Assembly (NCBI GenBank): GCA_964625865.1
Contig: CAZVEV010000106.1
Location: 1-17,597, forward strand
Source of the DNA: CAZVEV01 sp964625865
Lineage (GTDB): Bacteria > Planctomycetota > Phycisphaerae > SM23-33
Length of the DNA: 17,597 bases
Direction of reading: 5' to 3'
Position 1 is the first letter of the stretch. Each line of letters begins with the position of its first letter. A model generated the notes under the pieces. That model had not been told where the DNA came from. It did not search any database and saw only the letters and a program-made list of their open reading frames with translations. A program made the translations under genes and the position numbers. Shown here in pieces: positions 1-6,353 of the stretch.

Positions 1-59
1 TCGTTGCACGCGGGACGAATACCCAATCCCTTCCGCGTGCAACGAGTTGCACGCCCTAC
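1..59. repeat. Dispersed palindromic repeat, copy 1
   Basis: Positions 1-13 and 33-45 are perfect inverted arms (GTTGCACGCGG core), and the second arm is followed at once by another inverted unit (GCGTGCAAC-GA-GTTGCACGC), so alternative hairpins are possible. The same 57 bases recur at 8831-8887 with two mismatches. This looks like a REP-type chromosomal repeat; its left part may lie outside the window. Copy number elsewhere cannot be seen here. Confidence 0.8.
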
Positions 60-71
60 ATGGAACTGAAC

Positions 72-199
72 TTGTCGTTACCTCCACGTTTAACGGTCGA
101 TCGTCAGATCGACGTTCGTCGTTCGAACGGCGGATGATGCGCCCGCAGACCGCGAGCGTCGATCTAACGATCGACCGCTAAACGTGGAGGTAACGACAA
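72..199. repeat. Long inverted repeat, 43-bp arms
   Basis: Arms 72-114 and 157-199 are reverse complements over about 43 bases with only two mismatches; the loop holds about 42 bases and a perfect 10-bp palindrome CGTTCGAACG at 120-129. Read as minus-strand RNA, both mismatches become G-U wobble pairs, so the stem would be unbroken in that direction. The element ends about 80 bases before the portal start. It could be a MITE-like insertion, a structured RNA or a regulatory hairpin; no family is recognised. Confidence 0.85.
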
Positions 200-214
200 C
201 ACGAGGCGCACACG

Positions 215-234
215 ACAGCGCGCTTCAGCGCTGT
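215..234. promoter_or_regulatory. Small hairpin upstream of portal gene
   Basis: ACAGCGC (215-221) and GCGCTGT (228-234) form a perfect 7-bp stem with a 6-base loop in the portal leader. It has no T-run, so it is not an obvious terminator. No convincing -35/-10 promoter was seen in 200-279. Function unknown. Confidence 0.4.
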
Positions 235-279
235 GATACGAAGATCAGACACCCTTACTCATACTCAAGAGGACTATGA

Positions 280-1722
280 ATGACCGACACGACAGCAACC
301 GTAACTGACTTTGATCCTTCGACGACCAACGCGATCTATGACGAACTGGCCGAGGCGTGGGAACTGAACCGCGACTTTGCGGAGATGAACCTGACGATCT
401 TGCGGGAGGGCAAGTATCTCGACGCGTTCGGGTCCGGCGGCGAGCCGGCGGCCCAGTATCTGTGGCGCAAGGGCGCGTCGCTGGCGGTCGACCACTGCGC
501 GGATCTGATCAATCTCCGCGTGGACAACATCTTCCGCACGCCGCCCGTGCGGCGGTACGCAAGCTCGCCCCACCGCGACTTCATCGCCGCCTTTTGCCGC
601 AACGTCGACGGCGGGGGCACGTCCATGGACGACTTCATGCGAAAGGCGCTGAGGCTGTACTATGTCAACGGCGTGGACTTCGTGGTCGACAAGGCCGCCG
701 CCCCCGACGGCGCCCGCCCGGTCAGTCTCGCCCAGGAACGCCAGCTCGGCCTGCTGCCGTACGTCCACGCGTTCGGCCCGGCCGACCGGCTGGACTGGGC
801 GACCGACCACGCGGGGCGATACCTCTGGGCGCGCTACCGCCTGGGCGACGTGCCGGCGAGCGATGAGTGGTCCGCCCCGCCGGGCCTGACGCGGTACCTC
901 ACCGTCACGGGCGACCAGTGGCGCCTGTACGAGCAGGCCGACGACGGCGAGACCCCCACCACCGTCCGCACCGGCCCGATCGCCCTGGGCGCCTGTCCCA
1001 TCGTCTCGTTCTACTTCAAGACCTCCGCCCGGGCCGAGAATCCCAAGGTGCCGCTGAGCCTGCTGACCCGTGTGGCGCCCATCGCGCGGTATCTGCTGAA
1101 CCTCGTCAGCCAGATCCAGATCGACATCTACCGCAACATCGCCTTCATGGTCGCCACCGGCGTGCAGGCGGACCAGATTCCCACCGAGATCACGCCCATG
1201 GGCTGCTGGGCCCTTCCCGACGGGGCCGAACTGAAGGACGTCGCCGGCAGCGTCGACCACGTGGAGGCCAAGATCCGCTTCGCACAGGTCCTCACCGAGG
1301 CGATCCTGCGAATCGGCAGGCTCACCGGGGCCTCCGGCTCGGTCAAGACCCGCGCCACCTCCGGCACGCAGGTGGCCGTCGAACGGACGGACCTCGACAA
1401 CGAAATGTCCATGACCGCCTCGCAGGCCGAACAGGCCGAGCGCGAGATCGTCCGCCTTGCCGTCAGCCGCTACGAGGGCCGACCCGTGTCCGCCGACGAA
1501 CTGGGCTACAGCGTCGAGTACAACCGCAAGTTCGTGCTCGCCTCCGCGGGGGAACTGGTGGACCAGCTCCGACGGTTCGTCGGCGCGGGCGTCCATCACC
1601 AGACGCCCGACGTGGTGCGCATCATGATGCGAAAGCTCGTCAACGCCCTGACCAAGGAAGACGACGACGCCTACGCCGCCGCCATGGCACAGATCGACCA
1701 GGCGGTCTTCACAGCGACCTGA
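280..1722 (+). CDS. Phage portal protein
   Basis: This 480-residue protein probably forms the dodecameric portal ring through which DNA enters and leaves the capsid. It is predicted soluble, and its length is normal for portal proteins. The N-terminal part (residues about 15-92, including VDNIFRTPPV) has the look of DUF4055/SPP1-gp6-type portals, where a helical wing precedes the clip and stem. It is followed by a helix-rich C-terminal half with a Thr/Ser stretch near residue 350 and many acidic and amide residues. Start: ATG at 280 follows AAGAGGA (267-273) at 6 nt; an out-of-frame ATG at 276 is not used. Position as the first structural gene, ahead of scaffold-like and capsid genes, fits this call. 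The family assignment is by recognition of residue pattern and gene order, not by a search. Confidence 0.78.
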   Translation: MTDTTATVTDFDPSTTNAIYDELAEAWELNRDFAEMNLTILREGKYLDAFGSGGEPAAQYLWRKGASLAVDHCADLINLRVDNIFRTPPVRRYASSPHRDFIAAFCRNVDGGGTSMDDFMRKALRLYYVNGVDFVVDKAAAPDGARPVSLAQERQLGLLPYVHAFGPADRLDWATDHAGRYLWARYRLGDVPASDEWSAPPGLTRYLTVTGDQWRLYEQADDGETPTTVRTGPIALGACPIVSFYFKTSARAENPKVPLSLLTRVAPIARYLLNLVSQIQIDIYRNIAFMVATGVQADQIPTEITPMGCWALPDGAELKDVAGSVDHVEAKIRFAQVLTEAILRIGRLTGASGSVKTRATSGTQVAVERTDLDNEMSMTASQAEQAEREIVRLAVSRYEGRPVSADELGYSVEYNRKFVLASAGELVDQLRRFVGAGVHHQTPDVVRIMMRKLVNALTKEDDDAYAAAMAQIDQAVFTAT

Positions 1723-1768
1723 CGCCTCGATAACCCGCACGAGTCGAACCCGCGCACAGCGCAGAGCG

Positions 1769-1822
1769 AAAAAGCCCCCCGACGGCGTCGGGGGGATCCC
1801 CGCGACACCGTCACGGGGCTTT
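1769..1822. terminator. Twin hairpin between portal and scaffold genes
   Basis: Two hairpins sit side by side: CCCCCCGAC-GGC-GTCGGGGGG (1775-1795, perfect 9-bp stem) and CCCCGCGAC-ACC-GTCACGGGG (1798-1818, one mismatch that becomes G-U on the minus strand). AAAGCCCC (1771-1778) could instead pair with GGGGCTTT (1815-1822), giving a competing long-range fold. On the minus strand the first stem is followed by GCTTTTT, a good intrinsic-terminator layout; on the + strand the T-run is weak. It may attenuate between portal and downstream genes or stop antisense transcription. Confidence 0.5.
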
Positions 1823-1866
1823 CGAAGGAAACACCCAACACCACGACCCTCTTACCGGGAGACACA

Positions 1867-2466
1867 ATGTCAGACGACACTCACAACGAGACCGCAACTG
1901 CAGACGACGCACAAACGCCCGCCCAGACCCGCGCCGACACGCTGGAAGCCCTCCAGCAGGCCAACGACGCCCTGACGACGCAGATCGACGACCTGCTGGC
2001 CGCCCAGGCCGACCGGGCGACGCTGACCGACCGACTGGCCGCCGCGGAGGCCCAGAGCGAAACGCTCCGCGCACGCTGCCGCGAACTCGCGGTAGCCTGC
2101 GCGCTGGACGAGGCCGCCGCCGCGGTCGGCATCGCGCCGCAGGCGGCCGCGGTGTTCCGAAGCCGCTTCACCTGCACGCTCGACGAGACCGGCGCCGCCG
2201 TCATCGAACCGGATCCCGCCGACGTGCTGGCCGGCGAACTCGAAACCAACCCCCTGCTGCGCCAGTCCGTCGCCCACCGCGAAGCTGACGTCCGCGCCGC
2301 AGCCGTCACCGTCGGCGCCGCCGCCCCGGCCGACGTCGATCCGGTCGAACTGATGGGCTCTCTCGACCGCGCGGCGGCCCGCAAGGCCCGCTTCATCACC
2401 CGTCACGGCCCGCAGGCCTTCCTCGACCTCGCCGCCGCCGCGAGACGAGCCGGCTACCGAAGATAG
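1867..2466 (+). CDS. Scaffold-like coiled-coil protein A
   Basis: This 199-residue protein begins with an acidic, disordered stretch (1-20), followed by a likely coiled coil (about 25-85, rich in Leu, Ala, Gln and Arg) and a compact middle region with TLDETGAAVIEPDP (104-117). It ends in the basic motif RKARFITRHGPQAFLDLA (172-189). A similar C-terminal motif ends the next gene's product, so the two look like distant paralogues or share a docking module. Size, coiled coil, basic C-terminal tail and place between portal and capsid genes match scaffolding proteins, which bind coat protein with a C-terminal helix. That role is inferred. ATG at 1867 follows GGGAGA (1857-1862). Stop is TAG. Confidence 0.6.
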   Translation: MSDDTHNETATADDAQTPAQTRADTLEALQQANDALTTQIDDLLAAQADRATLTDRLAAAEAQSETLRARCRELAVACALDEAAAAVGIAPQAAAVFRSRFTCTLDETGAAVIEPDPADVLAGELETNPLLRQSVAHREADVRAAAVTVGAAAPADVDPVELMGSLDRAAARKARFITRHGPQAFLDLAAAARRAGYRR

Positions 2467-2472
2467 CAGCGA

Positions 2473-2614
2473 AAATGGGGACTGGCTCGGTAGCGACCGG
2501 CCGCGAGGCCCGCAGGGCCGAGCAGGGAGCGAAGGTGCCTGTACCCCTTTTCGCGGACAGTGCGCTCCGAAAAGGGGACAGGCACGTTCGCTGCGCTACC
2601 GAGCCAGTCCCCTC
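2473..2614. repeat. Nested double palindromic repeat
   Basis: Outer arms GGGGACTGGCTCGGTAGCG (2477-2495) and its exact complement (2594-2612) are perfect over 19 bp. Inside them, 2529-2553 and 2568-2591 form a second inverted pair with one mismatch and one bulged base. Each half is also an imperfect palindrome, so this looks like two REP units placed tail to tail. The same family occurs singly at 5188-5252. The reading frame of the next gene stays open through the repeat back to 2475, but its own ribosome-binding site lies downstream, so the repeat is probably not translated. Confidence 0.8.
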
Positions 2615-2648
2615 TTCGTGCAGTCCGCCAGAAAGAAAAGGACACCCA

Positions 2649-3317
2649 ATGACAGATGACAACACCGTACCACCGACCGACGACGCCGACGATCAGGCGG
2701 CCCCCGACGACGGGCGCGACTGGCGCGAGGCGTACCTCCGCGAGGTCGCCCAGTCGCGACGATACCGCCAGCGTGCCCAGCAGGCCGAGGCCAGGGCGAT
2801 CAGCGACGAGCAGATCGCCCAGCTTGACCGCCTCCGCGACCTGCCCGACCAGGTCGCCGACAAGAACCGGCGTATCGCGACGCTCGAAGGGGCGGTCAGG
2901 CAGATCGCGGGGCTCGGCGAGTTGACCCGTGCGCTGGCGACGTGCGGGGTCGGCAGCGGCTGTCCGCACGGCCGGCGGATGCTCGACCAGGCGGCGGCCC
3001 TGCTGGCCGACCGCGTCAGGGTGGACGTCGCCGGCCCGGCGCCGATCGTCCACGTGCTGGACGACGCGGGCGAGCCGGTCGTCGACGACGAAGGCCGCCC
3101 CCTCCCCGTCAGCCAGTTCGTCGCGACCTGGCTGGCCGAGGAAGGAGCACACTTCCTTCCCGCCTCGGGCGACACCGGCAGCGGCGCGTTTCGGGGTCGC
3201 GCCACACCGCCGGGCGTATCCATCGAGCAACTCGACCGCGACCCCAAAGCCAAGGCGAAGTTCATCGCCACGCACGGCCCACAGGCCTACGTGCAGCTCG
3301 CACGAACCGGACGGTAG
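2649..3317 (+). CDS. Scaffold-like coiled-coil protein B
   Basis: The 222-residue product has an acidic N-terminus (1-22), a probable coiled coil (about 25-90) and a small Cys-containing segment (CGVGSGCPHGRRM, 99-111). A beta-type region follows with VLDDAGEPVVDDEGRPLPVSQF (135-157), a pattern I associate with phage scaffold-like proteins. It ends in KAKAKFIATHGPQAYVQLA (200-218), which aligns with the tail of the preceding protein. Start choice: ATG 2649 is preceded by AAAAGGA (2636-2642) at 6 nt; the upstream in-frame ATG at 2475 lies inside a palindromic repeat. Probably an internal scaffold or capsid-assembly partner lying directly before the capsid gene; not proven. Stop is TAG. Confidence 0.6.
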   Translation: MTDDNTVPPTDDADDQAAPDDGRDWREAYLREVAQSRRYRQRAQQAEARAISDEQIAQLDRLRDLPDQVADKNRRIATLEGAVRQIAGLGELTRALATCGVGSGCPHGRRMLDQAAALLADRVRVDVAGPAPIVHVLDDAGEPVVDDEGRPLPVSQFVATWLAEEGAHFLPASGDTGSGAFRGRATPPGVSIEQLDRDPKAKAKFIATHGPQAYVQLARTGR

Positions 3318-3342
3318 CCAGACCGGCTATCGGGACCTGAAG

Positions 3343-3400
3343 TCTGAGATCTCAGATCTCAGATGTGAAATCTCGAATCTGAAATCGCAGATCTGAGATC
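3343..3400. repeat. GATCTCAGATCT-type degenerate repeat
   Basis: This short stretch is built of variants of GAGATCTCAGATCT / GAAATCTGAAATC, including a perfect palindrome TGAGATCTCA (3345-3354) and inverted copies at 3348-3357 and 3391-3400. Its composition is AT-richer than the surrounding genes. Similar low-complexity AGATCTGAGATC spacers are, from memory, common between planctomycete genes. It fills the spacer just before the capsid gene's ribosome-binding site. Confidence 0.75.
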
Positions 3401-3429
3401 GGAAACCTGAACCCTCTTAGGAGACAAAC

Positions 3430-4491
3430 ATGACAAGCGAATACGGTTCCGCAAGTGACATGGTGTACACCGACACCCTCCGCGCCGAGGAGTATCGCCG
3501 CACGGTCGAGCAGGTCAACCTGTTCAACGCCGCCTCCGGCGGGGCGATCCTGCTGGAGAGCGACCCGGCCCGCCAGATGGCCGAGGGCGGTGACTTCACC
3601 GAGACCGCGCGATTCAAGCCCATCGACTCGCTGATCGCGAGGCGCGACAACGACAACCCGGGCACGGCGGTCGACACGAAGAAGCTCGAGATGACCGGCG
3701 GGAAGCTGGTGCGACAGACGCTCGGCTGCGGCCCGGTGGCCGTCACGGACATCCAGGCCCGCAAGGCCGGGCGACACTTCGACATGAGCGCCGCCATGGT
3801 CAACCTCGGCCTGCAGTTCGCCGACGCCAAGCTCGTTCACATCCGCAACAACCTGATCGCCGCGGCCGTCGCCGCCGTCGACAGCGCGGACACCACCGAC
3901 GGGTCGACCGCGTCGGCCGACATCCACGTCCTGGACGTCGCACGGGGCGCCGCCAGCGGCGCCAAGGTCACGGCCACCATGGCGCAGATCAACCTCCTGC
4001 TGGCCAAGATGGGCGATGCCCGCGAGAGCATCGCCACCTTCCTCATGCCCTCGCCCGTCTTCGCCGACCTGGTGGGCGACTCGATCGCCAACTACCAGTT
4101 CGAACGGGCCGCCGGCGTGACGATCTACCGCGACGTGGTCCAGGCGTTCGGGCGGACGGTCATCGTCGCCGACGTGCCGGCCCTGACCAGCGAGCTGACC
4201 AGCGGCTACCACACCGAGTACAACGTGCTCGGCCTGGGCGCGGGGGCCCTTCGCGGGACGATCGTCTACGACCAGAACATCGAGCTGGCGCGCGACATCC
4301 TGCGCGAGAGTTCGGTGACGTACGCCCGCGAGGACTTCGACGTGGAGTACGAGGTGTACGGGATGAAGTGGGCCTCGGCGGCCGACAACCCGACCGACGC
4401 GCAACTGGCCACCGCGTCGAACTGGGACGAGGACTACCAGGACCACCGTCAACTGAAGATCGTCAAGGGCGTCTTCAACGCGTCGCTGTAG
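3430..4491 (+). CDS. Major capsid protein (HK97-fold-like)
   Basis: This 353-residue protein probably forms the icosahedral head. Features fitting an HK97-type coat are an extended, charged N-terminal/E-loop segment (about 40-95), a long helix candidate (about 122-150, MVNLGLQFADAKLVHIRNN) as spine, a beta-rich axial domain (about 200-285), and a C-terminal part running from GMKWAS (311-316) to NWDED (331-335) and VKGVFNASL. No N-terminal prohead protease or delta domain is seen, in line with separate scaffold genes upstream. ATG 3430 has a strong AGGAG (3419-3423) at 6 nt, as expected for the most expressed virion gene. Stop TAG is followed by GCC and then the in-frame ATG of the next gene. 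The fold is inferred from pattern and order. Confidence 0.75.
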   Translation: MTSEYGSASDMVYTDTLRAEEYRRTVEQVNLFNAASGGAILLESDPARQMAEGGDFTETARFKPIDSLIARRDNDNPGTAVDTKKLEMTGGKLVRQTLGCGPVAVTDIQARKAGRHFDMSAAMVNLGLQFADAKLVHIRNNLIAAAVAAVDSADTTDGSTASADIHVLDVARGAASGAKVTATMAQINLLLAKMGDARESIATFLMPSPVFADLVGDSIANYQFERAAGVTIYRDVVQAFGRTVIVADVPALTSELTSGYHTEYNVLGLGAGALRGTIVYDQNIELARDILRESSVTYAREDFDVEYEVYGMKWASAADNPTDAQLATASNWDEDYQDHRQLKIVKGVFNASL

Positions 4492-4494
4492 GCC

Positions 4495-5292
4495 ATGACT
4501 GAGCCCAACGCGACAACCAAGCGTCGGGCGCCGCGTCGGGAGCGGGCGGTCATCGTCGGCAACGGAGCATCCGTTGACGCGATGCCGCCCGCCTTCCGGC
4601 GGGAATGCGCCCGGGATGACGTCATGCTCGTGGGCACCAACCGCGTGCTGTGCTTCGCCTCGATGGCCGACGCGCCGTTTGACGCCCTGGTGATCCGCGA
4701 CACGTACCGCGATTTGTGGCACGACCAGCGATGGGGCGCGATGTACCACGAGGCCCTGTGGAAGCCTCACCCGGCCTGGAAGGTGGGCCCCGCCGATCGG
4801 CGCGTGACGCACTGCGACCAGTTCGTCCGCCAGGCGGGCAAGGCGTGGCGTGGCGAGCCCGTCTGCGACGCCAATGGCGAACTGGCGGTAATGAAGAACG
4901 CGTCGGTGGTCCTGATGGCCGCCAACTGGGCGTACCTTCGGGGCGCGAGAGAGATCGTCCTGGTCGGCGTGGACTACCGCGGCGGGCATGCGGCGATGGT
5001 CGACCCGTACGGCGCGCAGTCGCCCGGCGGGGAAGGCCAATACGACCGCCCCGTGCCCGATCGAATCGAGCGCCAGTTCGCCACCGCCGTCGCCTCCGTC
5101 GCCTCCGCCGGCGGACGAATGGTCAACGTCTCGCCCCACACGCGCCTCGCCGCCGTCCCAACCGCCCACTGGCGCGACGTGCTGTCAGCGAAAATGGGGA
5201 CTGGCTCGGCAGCGCAGCGAAGCGAAGCGAACGTGCCTGTACCCACTTTCGCCAAACACCGCGTCCACCTGGAGCACTGCCCATGCGAATAA
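4495..5292 (+). CDS. MptE/DUF115-like protein, possible glycosyltransferase
   Basis: The 265-residue product shows a Rossmann-type start, VIVGNGASVDAM (19-30), a middle NASVVLMAANWAYLRGAREIVLVGVDYRGG (135-164) and NVSPHTRL (211-218). This is the pattern of the DUF115/MptE-like family, which includes the flagellin-modifying Maf proteins and proteins near sugar-transfer genes. Residues 231-265 are encoded by a palindromic repeat (5188-5252) and its flank, so the native end was probably near 230. It begins 3 nt after the capsid stop, in the same frame, with no separate Shine-Dalgarno apparent, so translation likely depends on the capsid gene. Its end overlaps the next gene by 10 nt. Possibly modifies the virion surface; substrate unknown. 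Confidence 0.6.
   Translation: MTEPNATTKRRAPRRERAVIVGNGASVDAMPPAFRRECARDDVMLVGTNRVLCFASMADAPFDALVIRDTYRDLWHDQRWGAMYHEALWKPHPAWKVGPADRRVTHCDQFVRQAGKAWRGEPVCDANGELAVMKNASVVLMAANWAYLRGAREIVLVGVDYRGGHAAMVDPYGAQSPGGEGQYDRPVPDRIERQFATAVASVASAGGRMVNVSPHTRLAAVPTAHWRDVLSAKMGTGSAAQRSEANVPVPTFAKHRVHLEHCPCE
5188..5252. repeat. REP-like palindrome inside a coding 3' end
   Basis: Arms 5188-5208 (GCGAAAATGGGGACTGGC...) and 5228-5252 are imperfect reverse complements, separated by a GCGAA-type direct repeat (AGCGAAGCGAAGCG). It belongs to the same family as 2473-2614. It lies in frame within the preceding gene and supplies its last residues. Confidence 0.75.
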
Positions 5293-5495
5293 TCGCCATC
5301 GCCGGAAACCGCCAATTCGCAGACCCCGCCGAGCCGTACCGCCACGTGACGGTCGGCCTGCGAAGGCTCGGCCACGACGTGGAAGTCGTCGCACCGGCGC
5401 ACGCCTGGCCGCTGTGGCAAGGGCGGGCGGACGTGGCGGTGGTGTGGAACGGCATCAAGGGCCCGGCCGGCACCATCGCCGCCCGCGCCCGCTAG
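5283..5495 (+). CDS. N-terminal fragment of interrupted glycosyltransferase
   Basis: This 70-residue open frame starts MRIIAIAGNRQF and carries the first Rossmann-like half-domain only (strand, helix with RRLGHDVEVV, then ADVAVVWNGIKG). Alone it lacks the donor-binding domain, so enzymatic activity is unlikely. It overlaps the end of the upstream gene by 10 nt. Confidence 0.4.
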   Translation: MRIIAIAGNRQFADPAEPYRHVTVGLRRLGHDVEVVAPAHAWPLWQGRADVAVVWNGIKGPAGTIAARAR

Positions 5496-5516
5496 GCCGG
5501 AACGAAGGTCCTCGTC

Positions 5517-6182
5517 ATGGAACGCGGCTTTTTCGACCGGATGGCCCATACGCAATTGGACTGGTGCGGCTTCGGTCATCGCACATCGTGGGCGTCGCGC
5601 CCGGCCCGCCCCGCACCGGCCGGCGGGGCCGAGCGCTTTCGACGCGTCTGGGGCGACGCCCCGACGCCGATGCGGTCGCGCGACGACGGCTACATCCTCG
5701 TCCTCGGCCAGGTCTCGGGCGACGCGCAGTTGCGAGACAGCGAGATCCACCACACGGGTCCGCTCGTCCAGGCGGTCGAGAACGCCACGCCGCGAGACAT
5801 CGACATCCGCATCCGCCCGCATCCGCTAACGAAATGGGACCGCCCCGCCGACGCCCGGGCTACCGTTATCAAGGGCGACCTCCGCTCCGCCATCGCCGGC
5901 GCACGCTTCGTCGTGACGATCAACTCCAACGCAGGCAACGAGGCCCTGGCGTGGGGCTGTCCGGTGATGTGCCTCGGTCCGTCGCTGTACGGCATCGCGG
6001 GGGTGGCGATGCAAACCAAGCTGGTGGACCTGCCCGCGTCGGTCCGCATGATGCTCGACGGGTGGCGCCCGCCGCGCGACATGACCGCGAACGTCCTCCA
6101 CCACCTCGCCAGCCGCCAGTGGTCATGCGACGAACTGGCGAGAGGCGACGTCCTGAAACGACGGCTCGACGAGATCGAATAG
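5517..6182 (+). CDS. C-terminal part of capsule-type glycosyltransferase
   Basis: If translation restarts at ATG 5517 (GAAGG at 5504-5508, 8 nt upstream), a 221-residue protein is made. It contains the end of the N-terminal domain and the whole donor-binding domain: YILVLGQVSGDAQL (59-72), HTGPLVQAVENATP, IRIRPHPLTKW (98-108), FVVTINSNAGNEAL (131-144) and LGPSLYGIAGV (153-163). These match KpsS/capsule-biosynthesis-type transferases. Such phage-borne versions lying behind capsid genes could decorate virions or host glycans; the acceptor is unknown. Without its first 78 residues the enzyme may be inactive. Confidence 0.55.
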   Translation: MERGFFDRMAHTQLDWCGFGHRTSWASRPARPAPAGGAERFRRVWGDAPTPMRSRDDGYILVLGQVSGDAQLRDSEIHHTGPLVQAVENATPRDIDIRIRPHPLTKWDRPADARATVIKGDLRSAIAGARFVVTINSNAGNEALAWGCPVMCLGPSLYGIAGVAMQTKLVDLPASVRMMLDGWRPPRDMTANVLHHLASRQWSCDELARGDVLKRRLDEIE

Positions 6183-6213
6183 CGCTCTGTCCAAGTAACA
6201 CTGTCGGGCCGGC

Positions 6214-6308
6214 AGTGTAGAAGCGGCATCTTGCCGCTTCAAAGGACTTCAGGTACGGCCATCAGCCTCGTGCACCGCCGAAACGCGGCAAGATGCCGCC
6301 TCTACACT
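6214..6308. repeat. Inverted repeat, AGTGTAGAAGCGGCATCTTGCCGC family
   Basis: Arms 6214-6237 and 6285-6308 are reverse complements over 24 bases with one mismatch. The left arm is itself a hairpin (AAGCGGCA-TCT-TGCCGCTT, 6221-6239). I recognise this kind of repeat from planctomycete intergenic regions, but did not verify it. It fills most of the 171-base gap before the next start codon. Confidence 0.85.
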
Positions 6309-6353
6309 AACCGCACCACGACTCACCGACACCACAACCACGGGAGTTTCACC

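Larger units (their letters stand above)
5283..6182 (+). pseudogene. Capsule-synthesis-like glycosyltransferase, amber-interrupted
   Basis: One reading frame runs from ATG 5283 (GGAG at 5271-5274, 8 nt spacing) to TAG 6182, broken by a single in-frame TAG at 5493-5495. Residues on both sides read smoothly as one GT-B-like protein of about 299 positions: an N-terminal half with WNGIKGPAG (57-65) and then, after the stop, AGTKVLVMERGFF. The C-terminal half has GQVSGDAQL, IRIRPHP and NSNAGNEALAWGCPVMCLG (136-154 counted from 5517), the nucleotide-sugar-binding pattern of KpsS-like capsule transferases. No frameshift is present. It may be a young pseudogene, a sequencing error, a split gene restarted at 5517, or a read-through case. 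The final stop is also TAG. Confidence 0.65.

Noticed and set aside
274..1740. 488-residue minus-strand open frame opposite the portal gene
   Set aside because: Same cause: antisense to a convincing gene, with no start signal or recognisable motif.
2475..2648. N-terminal extension of scaffold-like protein B
   Set aside because: It would be read from a palindromic repeat, while ATG 2649 has a good ribosome-binding site.
3352..5169. 605-residue minus-strand open frame across the capsid gene
   Set aside because: It is a shadow of high-GC codon use opposite well-supported + strand genes; composition is Val/Arg/Gly-rich without domains, and it begins in a repeat.
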